Below, in pieces: positions 17,513 through 26,901 of a stretch of 57,613 nucleotides of DNA. The notes beneath the pieces are model-generated. The model was not told where the DNA came from. It made no database searches and was given only the letters and a program-made list of their open reading frames with translations. Origin of the DNA: Bacillus alveayuensis. Its GTDB lineage: Bacteria > Bacillota > Bacilli > Bacillales > Aeribacillaceae. The position numbers and the translations under genes were made by a program. Position 1 is the first letter of the stretch. The number at the start of each line of letters is the position of its first letter. The stretch covers positions 1-57,613 of the forward strand of contig JAUSTR010000013.1 in assembly GCA_030812955.1 (NCBI GenBank), read 5' to 3'.

Positions 17513-19069
17513 TTGAGTGCCAAAGAAGGAATCATAAACCAAACATTGACAGAAAAGCTTAAAGAAGAAAGAAAAAAAATTGAACAAGGAGGTGCGCCAA
17601 AGTACCACGAAAAAAATGCAGAGAAAGGAAAATTATTCGTCCGTGACCGTTTAAAATTATTATTTGACGATGACCTTGAGTTTGAGGATGCCTTTTTTGC
17701 CAACTGTATGGCGGATGGCCTCCCCGCAGACGGCGTTGTCACAGGTGTTGGCAAAATAAATGGACAAAATGTTTGCGTTATGGCAAACGATTCAACAGTA
17801 AAAGCAGGCTCCTGGGGTGCTAGAACGGTTGAAAAAATCATTCGCATCCAAGAAACAGCGGAAAAGCTCCGTTGTCCCATTTTGTATTTAGTTGATTCAG
17901 CTGGTGCGAGAATTACGGATCAAATTGAGATGTTCCCTGGTCGACGCGGTGCAGGACGTATTTTCTACAACCAAGTAAAGCTTTCAGGTAAAGTACCGCA
18001 AATTTGCTTATTGTTCGGTCCGTCGGCTGCAGGAGGCGCCTATATTCCGGCATTTTGTGATATTGTGGTCATGGTTGACGGTAATGCGTCCATGTATCTC
18101 GGCTCGCCAAGAATGGCAGAAATGGTAATCGGGGAAAAGGTAACACTTGAGGAGATGGGTGGAGCGAAAATGCACTGCTCGGTTTCCGGCTGCGGTGATG
18201 TCCTTGTCAAGTCGGAAGAGGAAGCAATTTCCTTTGCTCGTAAATACTTAACCTACTTTCCAGCCAACTACAGTGAAAAACCACCTGTAACTGAAGCGAA
18301 ATTACCAAAGTCTTTTGAAAAAACACTTGATGACATCATTCCATTAAACCAAAATGCTCCTTTTAATATGTATGATTTTATAGATCGCTTAATCGACGAA
18401 GAATCATTTTGTGAAATAAAAAAACTGTTTGCACCTGAAATCATTACAGGTCTTGCCCGTTTAAACGGTCAAGCAGTTGGCATCATCGCCAACCAGCCGC
18501 GTGCAAAAGGCGGGGTGCTGTTTCATGATTCAGCCGATAAAGCGGCAAAATTTATTACCCTTTGCGATGCGTTTAACATCCCGCTTTTATTTTTAGCAGA
18601 TATTCCAGGATTTATGATTGGAACAAAAGTCGAACGCGCCGGCATTATTCGACACGGGGCCAAAATGATTTCGGCAATGTCGGAAGCAACCGTTCCGAAA
18701 ATTTCGGTTATCGTTCGCAAAGCATATGGCGCCGGTCTTTACGCAATGGCTGGTCCAGCATTTGAACCTGATTGCTGCCTAGCTCTTCCGCATGCACAAA
18801 TCGCCGTCATGGGACCAGAAGCAGCTGTTAATGCTGTTTACGCCAATAAAATTGCCGAGCTGCCTAAAGAAGAAAGAGTGGCATTTATTGAGCAAAAACG
18901 GGAAGAATACCGAAAAGACATTGACATTTATCGTCTCGCTTCCGAAATGGTTATTGACGGTATTGTGGCACCAAATGAACTTCGAGATGAATTAATTAAA
19001 CGATTCCATGCATACATGTCTAAATATATGACATTCTCAGAACGTAAGCATGGAGTATATCCAGTGTAA
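17513..19069 (+). CDS. yngE: Methylcrotonyl-CoA carboxylase beta subunit (carboxyltransferase)
   Basis: A 518-residue acyl-CoA carboxyltransferase beta subunit. The N-terminal crotonase-like half has RDRLKLLFDD, LVDSAGARI and FGPSAAGGAYIPAF. The C-terminal half has LADIPGFMIG and KAYGAGLYAMAG. It moves the carboxyl group from biotin to 3-methylcrotonyl-CoA. The start is TTG at 17513 behind GGAGGGAG. It ends the operon, and a hairpin follows about 70 bases later. Confidence 0.93.
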   Translation: MSAKEGIINQTLTEKLKEERKKIEQGGAPKYHEKNAEKGKLFVRDRLKLLFDDDLEFEDAFFANCMADGLPADGVVTGVGKINGQNVCVMANDSTVKAGSWGARTVEKIIRIQETAEKLRCPILYLVDSAGARITDQIEMFPGRRGAGRIFYNQVKLSGKVPQICLLFGPSAAGGAYIPAFCDIVVMVDGNASMYLGSPRMAEMVIGEKVTLEEMGGAKMHCSVSGCGDVLVKSEEEAISFARKYLTYFPANYSEKPPVTEAKLPKSFEKTLDDIIPLNQNAPFNMYDFIDRLIDEESFCEIKKLFAPEIITGLARLNGQAVGIIANQPRAKGGVLFHDSADKAAKFITLCDAFNIPLLFLADIPGFMIGTKVERAGIIRHGAKMISAMSEATVPKISVIVRKAYGAGLYAMAGPAFEPDCCLALPHAQIAVMGPEAAVNAVYANKIAELPKEERVAFIEQKREEYRKDIDIYRLASEMVIDGIVAPNELRDELIKRFHAYMSKYMTFSERKHGVYPV

Positions 19070-19138
19070 TGACGAAAAAATTGCCGTGGATCATAAAAAC
19101 ATCCAAAGACTTTTGAACGTAAAGCTTCCATAACGACT

Positions 19139-19183
19139 AGAAGAAGGCGGTTTAAAAATAAGAAAGCCGTCTTCTTATTCTTG
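19139..19183 (+). terminator. Terminator-like hairpin after the leucine-degradation operon
   Basis: AAGAAGGCGG pairs with CCGTCTTCTT across a loop of about 18 bases (imperfect), followed by ATTCTTG. Confidence 0.65.
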
Positions 19184-19279
19184 TAATCTATTTATCACTA
19201 AAATGAGTGCGGCCGAAATAGTTGTTTTGATGAAAAAATTGAAATGTAAAAGCCGGAAATCCCCCAAAACATCACTAGA

Positions 19280-20104
19280 TTACTGGCTGCGCTCCAGAAA
19301 TAAAAAGCCGATCATTGCAATTAAAAGCATTTTATGATGTGTGGGCACGTTGTCATAGAGTTCGATGATATCATTATATATATCACGAAATATATTCGTA
19401 TATTCATGAGGGAAATATCCTTTTAAAAAACGAGCCCACTTTCGTCCTTCAGCATCTATTAAAGTAAAATCACCAGAAAAGCCTTTAACCTTTACAGGAA
19501 GAATGACATGACCATCTGCATCTCTGAGCTCACCTTTTATGTTTAGTAGACTTTTAAAATCTTCCTGTACATACTCTCCCAGCTTATCGCCAGATACATT
19601 CTTCACCGTAACAATCGACCTCTTAATACCTTTCCTCTTAAAAGTAACAAGCACATTTCCTTTATTCGAAAAAACTCCATAAGTAATCGGAATCATCGTG
19701 ACAAGCGAATCACGTCCTAGCAGGCAAATTGGGTACAATATAAAAGGAATACGGATTGGCTTAATCGTTCCTAAAAAATGACCGCTTTTTTCAAACAAAA
19801 GCAGGCGAGGAAAAAAGCCTACATCTTTTTTTAAAACAAGATGATCCAATCCAAGGAGAGAAGCTTTTGAGTCATGAATTTGAATTTCTTTCACCTTTAT
19901 ATATTTCTGTCTGCTTGAAACTCCGATCAAAAACAAAAACAGACCAACAAAACCTATTGAAGCTAGATTTAACCAATCTTTTTCTGAATCAGGTCGATCG
20001 ATGAAAAAAACAGTCATTCCAATGATCATCACGATTGCAGATAATACAAAGGCCGCCGTCATTCTCCGTTTATACATCATGGCAATCATCATATCAACTC
20101 CCAA
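19280..20104 (-). CDS. Membrane protein with possible tubby/LURP-one-like domain
   Basis: A 274-residue protein with two hydrophobic N-terminal helices (about 14-34 and 47-62) and a soluble beta-rich remainder. Segments such as FEKSGHFLGTIKPI and FTLIDAEGRKWARFLKG have the alternating pattern of tubby C-terminal/LURP-one-like domains. That assignment is a weak pattern judgement. The likely start may be an internal ATG (MMIAMMYKRR...), since no good ribosome site precedes 20104. No operon partner is visible. Function unknown. Confidence 0.6.
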   Translation of the reverse strand: MGVDMMIAMMYKRRMTAAFVLSAIVMIIGMTVFFIDRPDSEKDWLNLASIGFVGLFLFLIGVSSRQKYIKVKEIQIHDSKASLLGLDHLVLKKDVGFFPRLLLFEKSGHFLGTIKPIRIPFILYPICLLGRDSLVTMIPITYGVFSNKGNVLVTFKRKGIKRSIVTVKNVSGDKLGEYVQEDFKSLLNIKGELRDADGHVILPVKVKGFSGDFTLIDAEGRKWARFLKGYFPHEYTNIFRDIYNDIIELYDNVPTHHKMLLIAMIGFLFLERSQ

Positions 20105-20159
20105 CTTATATACGTCTTTTACATGATCTATTTTTCGTTAACGCCCCAATTCGCAACGA

Positions 20160-20300
20160 TAGTTGTTAGGAAAGGATTGTTGCTGCAGGGGGTGCCTTTA
20201 AAATTTCATTTAACACGAATTGTCCGTTCATCACCCCATTAGATAGTATAAACGGATCATAATGCCAAGAAAAGAATTAATTAACATTGTGAAATTCTAA
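20160..20300 (-). pseudogene. Remnant of the 5' end of a coiled-coil gene (paralogue of 22436-22801)
   Basis: On the minus strand the sequence reads MNGQFVLNEILKAP and then loses homology. This parallels MEQQTVLKEILKAL at the start of the coiled-coil gene 2.6 kb away. The shared upstream DNA (ATTAGAtAGTATAAaCGGATCATA and onward to TTAAcATAACATTGTG-like sequence) confirms a common origin. Only the leader and about 14 codons survive. The rest of the gap 20105-20492 holds no gene that I can see. Confidence 0.6.
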
Positions 20301-20492
20301 AAGCAGCCAAAAAAGTTATAGGTGATCACAGAGTAGAGAACCATGTTGAAATTTTCAAATGTATTGACGTTCAAATTATTGATTAAATATATGTTGACAT
20401 GAAAAAAGACGAACAATGATATACACTGTTCGCCGTTTGCTATGTTTAGGGGGGAGAATTAATAGTAAAAGTTGTTATAAGCTAACTTGCCG

Positions 20493-20780
20493 TTATTGAA
20501 AAAGGTCTCGATGTTTCATTTTAAGTGTTTGCTGCAATTCAGAAAGCGAAGGTGCTTTCGTCTCAAATGTATATTGATCTAAACAAATAAGAGAATAGTC
20601 AGTACCTGGATCGAAAACAACGGTGACAATTTCTTCTGTACCGCAATCAATTTCCTGAATCGTATCAATATGATGTAGCTGAACATCCAGCTTGTTAAAT
20701 TTTTCTCGAATCACATAGTATCCTTCTTTCAATTGCTCGGCAAACAACGTTTCCGTGCCAATCAATTCATGCACAATCAT
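20493..20780 (-). CDS. Hypothetical protein, 95 residues
   Basis: Small acidic protein starting MIVHELIGTETLFAEQL, with no hydrophobic helix and no motif I know. The ATG at 20780 has a textbook AAGGAGG nine bases upstream on the minus strand, which is the main evidence that it is expressed. The flanking DNA carries gene remnants, so it sits in an accessory zone. Confidence 0.6.
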   Translation of the reverse strand: MIVHELIGTETLFAEQLKEGYYVIREKFNKLDVQLHHIDTIQEIDCGTEEIVTVVFDPGTDYSLICLDQYTFETKAPSLSELQQTLKMKHRDLFQ

Positions 20781-21132
20781 CAAAAGTGCCTCCTTAATAA
20801 TGAAATAAATTCTCAGTCTTTCTATAAACTTTCAAACAAAGAATATCTTGCTTTTTTGCATCGTATATATGTGTCTTGCATCGCTATGCAGAGTGAATAG
20901 GGTGTAAAGCAAATATTCAATTTATATATACTACAAACTCCGCCAATCATCATCGGTTTTGAGAAATGTTCGAAAAGTTGTCACCTGTAAGATGATTTTT
21001 GGACACAATTTTTAAATAGGAGGGGGGCAAGCGTGCTAAGTGGATCCTTAATGCTGTCAATACTCAAGAACTGCCGTCTTTTTATCAAAACATTATGTTA
21101 GAAATCTTGATTTTTTCCCTTATTTCGCTTAA

Positions 21133-21594
21133 ATAAAAGCATATTCATTCCGCGTTCTCGGGGAAACGGTTGAATATTTAGGTCCGAGCGGTTCGGGGAG
21201 CATCGCGAAGCTATTGAATCAATACCTTGTTGCCGTTCATTCTGTTGCTGCCTCGGAAGCAATGATAACAGGCGCGGCGCTTGGCTTGGATGCAGAACAG
21301 CTTTATCGTATTTTGAAAGTGAGTTACGGGGATAGCCGGATGCTGCGCCGGCATGTGGAACAGTTCGTATTGAACCGTCAGTTTGCGCCAGGAGGAGCTG
21401 TGAAATACGTGCACAAAGATGTCCGGCTGGCGAACAAACTGTTAGAGACGGCTGATATCACACTATTTACAGGCCAAGTGGCTGAACAAGCATTTGCTTC
21501 TGCGCTGGAACAAGGGTTAGCCAATTTGGACATGTCTGCTGTCATTCAGCCGCTTGAAAGAGTGTGCAGGGTTACCGTGAAAAAACAGAGCTAG
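21133..21594 (+). pseudogene. C-terminal fragment of a 3-hydroxyisobutyrate dehydrogenase-family protein
   Basis: The open frame starts after a TAA at 21130 and reads VLGETVEYLGPSGSG then KLLNQYLVAV, which is the interdomain region and C-terminal helical domain of beta-hydroxyacid dehydrogenases (MmsB/GarR family), including the conserved G..G..K motif. The N-terminal Rossmann NAD-binding half (about 150 residues) is absent. TTG codons could start the piece, but it cannot be a working dehydrogenase. Base composition is richer in G+C than the surroundings. The 350 bases before it hold nothing that I recognise. Confidence 0.75.
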
Positions 21595-21964
21595 CGGACG
21601 TGGTTGTATTAGAAATGATTCGTGCCTGACGTCATTATGTTTTTTGGAGAAACAAAGTGGAGAAGAGTTGAAGCAATCTGAAAAAACGAACATGATGCGG
21701 CTCTCTTTTTTGTCATCATCAAGAAGTTCTGCTTTATTAATTTTCTCTGGCTATTCCCTTGAATATGATTGGGAATGTCGCACTGCTCTCTCTTTGTTAT
21801 GTTCCATAAGCTGTTAAACTTTCCTATATAAAGCAGCAAGTTATTCAAATTGGCGGGGAGCATATTATACAATCGGTTGATGATCAAGGAGTGTAGAGAT
21901 GCATAATCGAAAATTGTTGGTGCATTAACATTAAGATGATAATCACTGTAGGAAGTGGATAAAC
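21595..21964. other. Intergenic stretch without recognisable genes
   Basis: This 370-base stretch shows no convincing gene, RNA or repeat. A minus-strand open frame spans it but has no ribosome site and biased, low-complexity composition. Confidence 0.5.
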
Positions 21965-22237
21965 GTGAAATTCGATTCAAATCAGCATCTTCATTTAGGA
22001 TATTATGAGAACAATGTTGACTTAGAAGCAGTCGCATATAAAATTCAGAATGAAAATAAATGGGCCGTTTTTTTAGATCATGAACAAGATACTACATTAG
22101 TTCAAAAAATATTAAATCAGTATAATTACCATGAAAAATATGGTTACAAGATTTTTACTATTGATGCAGATGATTTATCTTATGAAGCCGGAAATAAGTT
22201 GTTTGAAGCGTGGTTAAAAACAAATAACATAATTTAA
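21965..22237 (+). CDS. Hypothetical protein, 90 residues
   Basis: Acidic small protein starting MKFDSNQHLHLGYYENN and ending WLKTNNII. The composition is typical of real Bacillaceae proteins and there is no membrane helix. The start is GTG at 21965 with a weak AGGAAG upstream. I recognise no family. It stands alone in an accessory zone; it could be an immunity or antitoxin-like protein, but nothing in the sequence proves that. Confidence 0.5.
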   Translation: MKFDSNQHLHLGYYENNVDLEAVAYKIQNENKWAVFLDHEQDTTLVQKILNQYNYHEKYGYKIFTIDADDLSYEAGNKLFEAWLKTNNII

Positions 22238-22435
22238 GAAATAAGTATTTGGGGAAATAGATGTGTAAGTTTCTTCTCTGCATCCAGATTTAAAGGTTTG
22301 TCATCTCAACGGTTATAATAAACGCAAATGATGCTGCACGTATGTTTAGACCGATTGTGGAAACAAACACCCCCATCTGTCAGTGATGGAGGTAAGTTCA
22401 TCGCGGCAGGGATACGGAAACTGTGCCAGGAGAGG

Positions 22436-22801
22436 TTATTGCTGCTGGATGAGTTTGCGGATTTTTCGGTCATGTTGGGCGATTTTAGATGAATGGAAAT
22501 CGACAGTTTCTTGTGTTTCGATAAGTTCAATGCGCAAGCTGTCAATTTTTGTTTCTAATCGGTTAAATCGTTCGTTCATTTCATTTTCCAGCCGATCGAT
22601 TCTGCTTTCCAACCGGTCGTCCATCTCTTGTATCCGTTTATCCATTTCCGCAAACTTGCTTTTAAATTCATCATTCATTGCTTCGACTTTTTTATCTATT
22701 GTTTCGATTTTTTCGTTTAATGCAGCGATTTGTGTGTGAAAATCAGAAGCATGCAGATCGAGCGCCTTTAAAATTTCTTTTAATACTGTTTGTTGTTCCA
22801 T
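22436..22801 (-). CDS. Coiled-coil protein, 121 residues
   Basis: Almost the whole protein is a heptad-patterned helix: after MEQQTVLKEILKAL the sequence runs through repeats such as EKIETIDKKVEAM and DRLESRIDRLENEMNERFNRLETKID, ending in a basic tail. The ATG at 22801 is eight bases behind AGGAGG. Similar short coiled-coil proteins are common in bacilli without assigned function. A decayed copy of its 5' end lies near 20.2 kb, so the family has been duplicated or moved in this region. Confidence 0.65.
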   Translation of the reverse strand: MEQQTVLKEILKALDLHASDFHTQIAALNEKIETIDKKVEAMNDEFKSKFAEMDKRIQEMDDRLESRIDRLENEMNERFNRLETKIDSLRIELIETQETVDFHSSKIAQHDRKIRKLIQQQ

Positions 22802-22873
22802 TTCATTCACCTCCTCATTAGACAGTATAACCGGATCATATAGACAAGAAAAGCATTAAATAACATTGTGTAA

Positions 22874-23035
22874 CGTGATGAAGCAAAAAAAATCAACGAC
22901 CGTTTGCCTAAACATGCCATGTTTCACCTCGGCATTGACGCCTTCAGCTTTCACGGCTGGATTTGGTTCGTGTTCGCCTTCCTTGGCAGCCTCATCGGTG
23001 TCAAGCTGGGGCTGTATTGTGCGTATAAAAACTAA
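22874..23035 (+). pseudogene. C-terminal fragment of a small membrane protein
   Basis: The frame reads RDEAKKINDRLPKHAMFHL and then a hydrophobic helix (GWIWFVFAFLGSLIG...) and stops after YCAYKN. The coherent sequence without a start codon or ribosome site suggests the tail of a longer gene. Family unknown. Confidence 0.35.
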
Positions 23036-23249
23036 ATAGAAGTCAAGACGGATTCTCTTTTTTCTGCTATTTCCTCTAGTTTTGCGAATGTAGCCGCATT
23101 GGTTTTACAGTGCTTGGTCAAACACTTTCTGCTTTTCCGCTTCTTTGATCGCTTCCTTTTTTCTTGTTCGAAAATTCGGACTGTTTTCATCATTTTTAGC
23201 CACTCCCTTATCCGTTTTGCATATTCTTCGTCAATCAACTTGTCCATAG

Positions 23250-23488
23250 CGGTTACCGAGAAGGGATTAAGAGAAGGATTTTTAGGCTCATTGTATGAGT
23301 ACGTGTTCGAGCGATATGATCAAATGGGGGAAAAAGCGCTTCAATTATTAAAACAGCAATTTCAACACCGCCCTTCGTATGAGCTGTATAAAAAGCGATC
23401 GCTTATGCTGCTCCAAAGTGTTATTGTCCCTTATCAACACCGTCTGCCGGCGTTTTTAGATGAATGGAAGAAGCGGGGCGGGGAGTGA
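23250..23488 (+). pseudogene. Unassigned gene fragment
   Basis: The frame VTEKGLREGFLGSLYEYVFERYDQMGE continues to EWKKRGGE and looks like real coding sequence. The longer open frame upstream (from 23099) is F/S-rich and not convincing. On the minus strand at 23032-23247 a short frame (DEEYAKRIREWLKMMKTV) vaguely recalls the tail of Rpn/PD-(D/E)XK transposase-family proteins. Both are probably debris. Confidence 0.3.
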
Positions 23489-23594
23489 ACTCGCTTCCCG
23501 TCACACTGAGAGAAATAGCGGGGATTCTATGGGGCATGAACCTCTCCCGCTTACACTTCGCATAGAGGTGGAAGGATTAAGAGGCGAGACCTTT

Positions 23595-23907
23595 CTATTC
23601 GTTTTTATTTATGGAAATCTACAGTTAAAATAAAGGCGTATTTACGATGTTCATTTGAACAATTAGTAAATAATTCTAAAACCACCCGATTTTCCTTTAT
23701 TAGAACTTTTATTTTCAACTCTGCATTTAAAGACTTTATTGCCTTTCACTTTTATCCTGTTATATCTTCACCGACTAAATGGCCTTTTTCAAGGTTTTCA
23801 ATTAAATCATTTATATCTTCTTCAAGTGCAGGGAATTTCTTTAAATAATTTTTCAACTCTCTTTTAAATCTATTAGCCGGTATAATAGTATTTGGCATAA
23901 ACTCATT
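23595..23907 (-). pseudogene. RelE/HigB-like type II toxin, frameshifted remnant
   Basis: The minus strand reads MPNTIIPANRFKRELK, then KKFPALEEDINDLIENL, then EKGHLVGEDITG. It shifts frame (near 23760) to KVFKCRVENKSSNKGKSGG and FRIIY, followed by another break. This order matches RelE/ParE-superfamily toxins (mRNA interferases). At least two frame breaks make it non-functional. No antitoxin gene is visible next to it. Confidence 0.6.
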
Positions 23908-24390
23908 GTCGAATGGCTGGAGCAAGTGAACCGACGTTTATCGATTGGCGACGCAACTATCAAAATAGTCAAAAGTTAGCGCTGGGAAGTCGAATTTCTT
24001 ACCGGCGACTAGGATTAAAAGCATACGAACCTGCTAAACGTGCCTAGGAGAGATGATTGGATGAAGATTTATAAAGAATCTCTTAATATTTCAGTTCACC
24101 AATGGCTTGAATTATTAAGAAATAAAGAGATTTTTCAAGAAAAAGATGCCGAGCTCATGATGATGCTTTATTATCAAACGAATTGCAAAGCGACGGGAAA
24201 ACAACTTGCAAATCTTCTAAATAAAAAGAGCCATTCTGTCCTAAACCCTCAAATCGGAAGACTCGGGGAAAAGAATTGTAAGCAAGCATCAAGATGTACA
24301 ATTTCTAAGAAGAGCGAAAGATAGCACCATTAGATATTGGCATATTCCCTTTTTAGGAAAAGAAGATCGAAACACGGCTGCCCTAATGTA
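23908..24390 (+). pseudogene. Debris of a restriction-type gene (possible McrB tail, then HNH/McrA-like N-terminus)
   Basis: At 23904-23985 a short frame reads KLIVEWLEQVNRRLSIGD, reminiscent of the C-terminal part of McrB-type AAA proteins (weak). From 24061 a frame starting MKIYKESLNISVHQWLELL reads on to NPQIGRLGE. It then shifts frame (near 24270) to RIVSKHQDVQFLRR and RYWHIPFLGKEDRN before a stop. The QIGRLG..RYWHIPFLG pattern recalls N-terminal regions of HNH-type modification-dependent restriction proteins, but the nuclease domain is absent. Assignment by memory of the pattern only. Confidence 0.4.
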
Positions 24391-24418
24391 AAACTACAAT
24401 AAAGTCGATTAAATTTTA

Positions 24419-24452
24419 ATAAAGCACCGTTTGATTTACGAACGGTGCTTAG
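24419..24452. terminator. Hairpin in the accessory zone
   Basis: AAGCACCGTTTG-N6-GAACGGTGCTT is a strong stem without a clear T-run. The remainder of 24391-24726 holds nothing else that I recognise. Confidence 0.45.
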
Positions 24453-24726
24453 AAAAATACTTAAATGTGTTTCAGGCAGCAGTAACAAAAAGGTTGTTTA
24501 AAAAACTCTCCTCTATTCAACTATTAATCCTCGTTAGCGTAATAAAGCTCTTTCAAAGAAACTCGCTCAAAGCTGTTTTCTAAACAAACTCTTAAGCTAC
24601 GGATTCCGCCACTGAGGTGTATATGTGAGGAAGATGATGCCTTGGCTGGTCGTCAATCCACCCTTCTTGACATAGATCGTAGTAAAAAGGGGGACGGTCA
24701 GCAGCGATAGCTCCCGTCCCCTCTGA

Positions 24727-25932
24727 TCAAGTATTAATTTGACCGAAACGATTCAATGTACGGTAGACCGCTGACTCGAATTCGATGAAGCCCAAGTATG
24801 AAGCCACATCTTGGAACGGAAATATTTGCGAAGCCCAAAATCCTCCAATACCGTTCTTGCGGTCGATCCAGTAGAACAGGTTGGCCAGTCCCGCCCACAT
24901 CAATTGGCCTGCTGGACGGCCTGTAGGGGTAGGATCCACGTTTACCTGGAATGTATAAGCCCACGATTTTTGCACGCCAGGGTAGAACTCACCGTCATTA
25001 GCCAGTGATGGATCAGACGAAATCCAACCGCCGCTCTTCAATGACCCAAGCCCGTTCTGAGACATTTGCGCGACCGTTTCCGGTTTGAGTACTCCCTCAC
25101 CGTCATTCAGGATCATTCGAATAAACTTCATATACTCACCAATGCTGGCATACAAACCGTGTCCTCCCATGTCCATTTCCGGAGATTGCGGCAGAATGAG
25201 ATCAGGCTGAGGCGTGATATTACCGTCCTGGGTGCGAGTGTGGATGGTTGCGCGGCGTTCCATCATCGACGGTGTTAACGTGAATCCGATGTCGGTCATG
25301 CCGAGAGGGGCAAAAATACGCTCGGCCATCACTTCACCCAGTCGCTTACCGCATACGGCTTCGACAACCTTGCCAACCCAGTCGATGTTGACGCCATAGT
25401 TCCAGCGTTCACCTGGCTCGAATAGTAGTACACTCTTAATGGAGTCAAACGTACTAGTGAGAATGGAAGGTACTTCCTTTTTTTCACGGTATTTTCGGTC
25501 TTCATGACTGAAGAACTCGTAGCCGAAGCCGGCAGTGTGAAGCATCAGCATGTCGATCGTAATGTCGGTTCTTGGTTCCCTTAGTTTTGGCTGTCCGTCT
25601 GCGTCAAACTCTTCGAGAACTTTAATCTCGGCAATTTCAGGCACATACTTCTTGACCGGATCGTCAAGACGAACTTTTCCCTCCTCGACCAATTGCATCA
25701 ATGCTGTGCCGGTGATGGCTTTCGTGGTCGAGAAAAGAGCAAACACTGTATCGGTGGTCATCGGCGTTTCCTTTCCGAGCTCGCGTACCCCGGCTGCACC
25801 CTCGTAGATGTTTCCTTCCCGGTCAGTTATCATTGCAACTACTCCGGGTACCCCTCCAGCCCTGCCTACAGCGTTATCCAACACTTTGTCAAGAGTATCC
25901 TTGAGAGCATCCTTGATTGCTTGGCTTGTCAT
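24727..25932 (-). CDS. Serine hydrolase, beta-lactamase/family VIII esterase type
   Basis: A 401-residue protein with the class C beta-lactamase fold. The catalytic SxxK is in FSTTKAITG (about residue 65-70), a tyrosine region WNYGVNIDWVG is near 185, and the conserved LLMHTAG-like MLMLHTAGFGYEF is present. Members are esterases or D-aminopeptidases more often than antibiotic hydrolases. No signal peptide, so probably cytoplasmic. The ATG at 25932 follows GAGGGGTGA on the minus strand. Base composition and codon choice are clearly richer in G+C than its neighbours, suggesting recent acquisition. It stands alone between stretches of gene debris. Confidence 0.87.
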   Translation of the reverse strand: MTSQAIKDALKDTLDKVLDNAVGRAGGVPGVVAMITDREGNIYEGAAGVRELGKETPMTTDTVFALFSTTKAITGTALMQLVEEGKVRLDDPVKKYVPEIAEIKVLEEFDADGQPKLREPRTDITIDMLMLHTAGFGYEFFSHEDRKYREKKEVPSILTSTFDSIKSVLLFEPGERWNYGVNIDWVGKVVEAVCGKRLGEVMAERIFAPLGMTDIGFTLTPSMMERRATIHTRTQDGNITPQPDLILPQSPEMDMGGHGLYASIGEYMKFIRMILNDGEGVLKPETVAQMSQNGLGSLKSGGWISSDPSLANDGEFYPGVQKSWAYTFQVNVDPTPTGRPAGQLMWAGLANLFYWIDRKNGIGGFWASQIFPFQDVASYLGFIEFESAVYRTLNRFGQINT

Positions 25933-26720
25933 ATTTTCACCCCTCATAAGATTATTTCTTAATTTTCTTTATTTACATAATTTTCTGTATTTTTAAACTA
26001 ACTATATCATGTTTAGGTAGGGCTCGTCAAATTTTTTTACTTTGAGCTTTTTCCATTGTCCTTTTTGAAGTTGTGCCTGCAACAAATTCGGGATTGAAGG
26101 AAAAGTACGAGCGCAATGCCCGGTGGAGCAGGGATTTTTGGATTCCGCTGTCGGAAAACGGGAGGATTTTCCCGCCGGTCGCAATGTCCTTATCCGTCAC
26201 GAAATGCTTTTCGAAGTCCAGAAGCTTTTTACATATTGCTGTGCCAGCTGATTGAACATCGAGTTGATCAGCGTTTCTTGATCCATGAAGGATTTCGTGA
26301 ATCATGTGTAGTCACAATCGAGTCATTTAAAAATGAAACGTTCATTGTACATTTTTGCGGGTCCTTCGTTTATATTTAAGAAATAATAAGTTATTTAATG
26401 CGGGTTCTTATAGTCCATCCCTCATCACCATATTTCTTCACAACGTCCAATTTAATTCTTTACTGTAAGTTCTCCATCTCCATAGTAGCCAATATTTCCC
26501 TTTCTTTTTTGTCTTCTACATATAAGGGGGACATCGATAATCTCTGTCATCCATCTCTTTTGGAAGAGTGAACTGAATTTTCTCACCTGCGAGGAAAACT
26601 GCTAGTAGACTTCGAAAATACTAACGTTCTTTTATTCCACAACGGTTTTAATAAGATTACAACACATGTGATATCTAAACAGAAAGAGAGCATTTACCAA
26701 AAAATATGAATAAATCGTAA
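25933..26720. other. Decayed intergenic stretch before the Pho-controlled operon
   Basis: No intact gene is evident. At about 26010-26310 the minus strand has coherent but broken coding-like segments in two frames (for example SIPNLLQAQLQKGQWKKL), so a gene has decayed here; I cannot name it. The rest, 26320-26720, shows no feature. Confidence 0.4.
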
Positions 26721-26724
26721 AAAA

Positions 26725-26741
26725 TTTACAAACAATTTACA
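26725..26741 (+). promoter_or_regulatory. Pho-box pair 1 (PhoP site)
   Basis: TTTACA-AACAA-TTTACA: two TT(A/C/T)A(C/T)A half sites spaced by five bases (11-bp period), the arrangement bound by PhoP~P in Bacillus. Confidence 0.65.
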
Positions 26742-26773
26742 GTCTATGTGTGGAGTGATGCGTCATCACGCTG

Positions 26774-26787
26774 TGAAAGCGTTTTTT
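26774..26787 (+). promoter_or_regulatory. Possible cre site (CcpA)
   Basis: TGAAAGCGTTTTTT matches the catabolite-response consensus TGWAANCGNTNWCA except at the last two positions. Weak candidate between the two Pho-box pairs. Confidence 0.3.
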
Positions 26788-26811
26788 ATCCCTTATTTTT
26801 TATTTTTTTAA

Positions 26812-26828
26812 TTTACAGAACATTTACA
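26812..26828 (+). promoter_or_regulatory. Pho-box pair 2 (PhoP site)
   Basis: TTTACA-GAACA-TTTACA, again with exact five-base spacing, about 75 bases before the first gene of the operon. In Bacillus such repeats at the -35 zone replace a good -35 element. A -10 could be TATCCT near 26870. Confidence 0.7.
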
Positions 26829-26901
26829 AAAGTTCAAGCTGTCTTTGAGTGTTCCTTAACAAAACTTTTCTATCCTTGAAGATAGAAAAGGGGGGAAGGA
26901 A

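Noticed and set aside
21609-22037. Minus-strand ORF of 142 codons
   Set aside because: No ribosome site, low-complexity composition, and overlap with the better-supported gene at 21965-22237.
22383-22739. Plus-strand ORF over the coiled-coil gene
   Set aside because: Serine/isoleucine-rich shadow of the heptad-repeat gene on the other strand.
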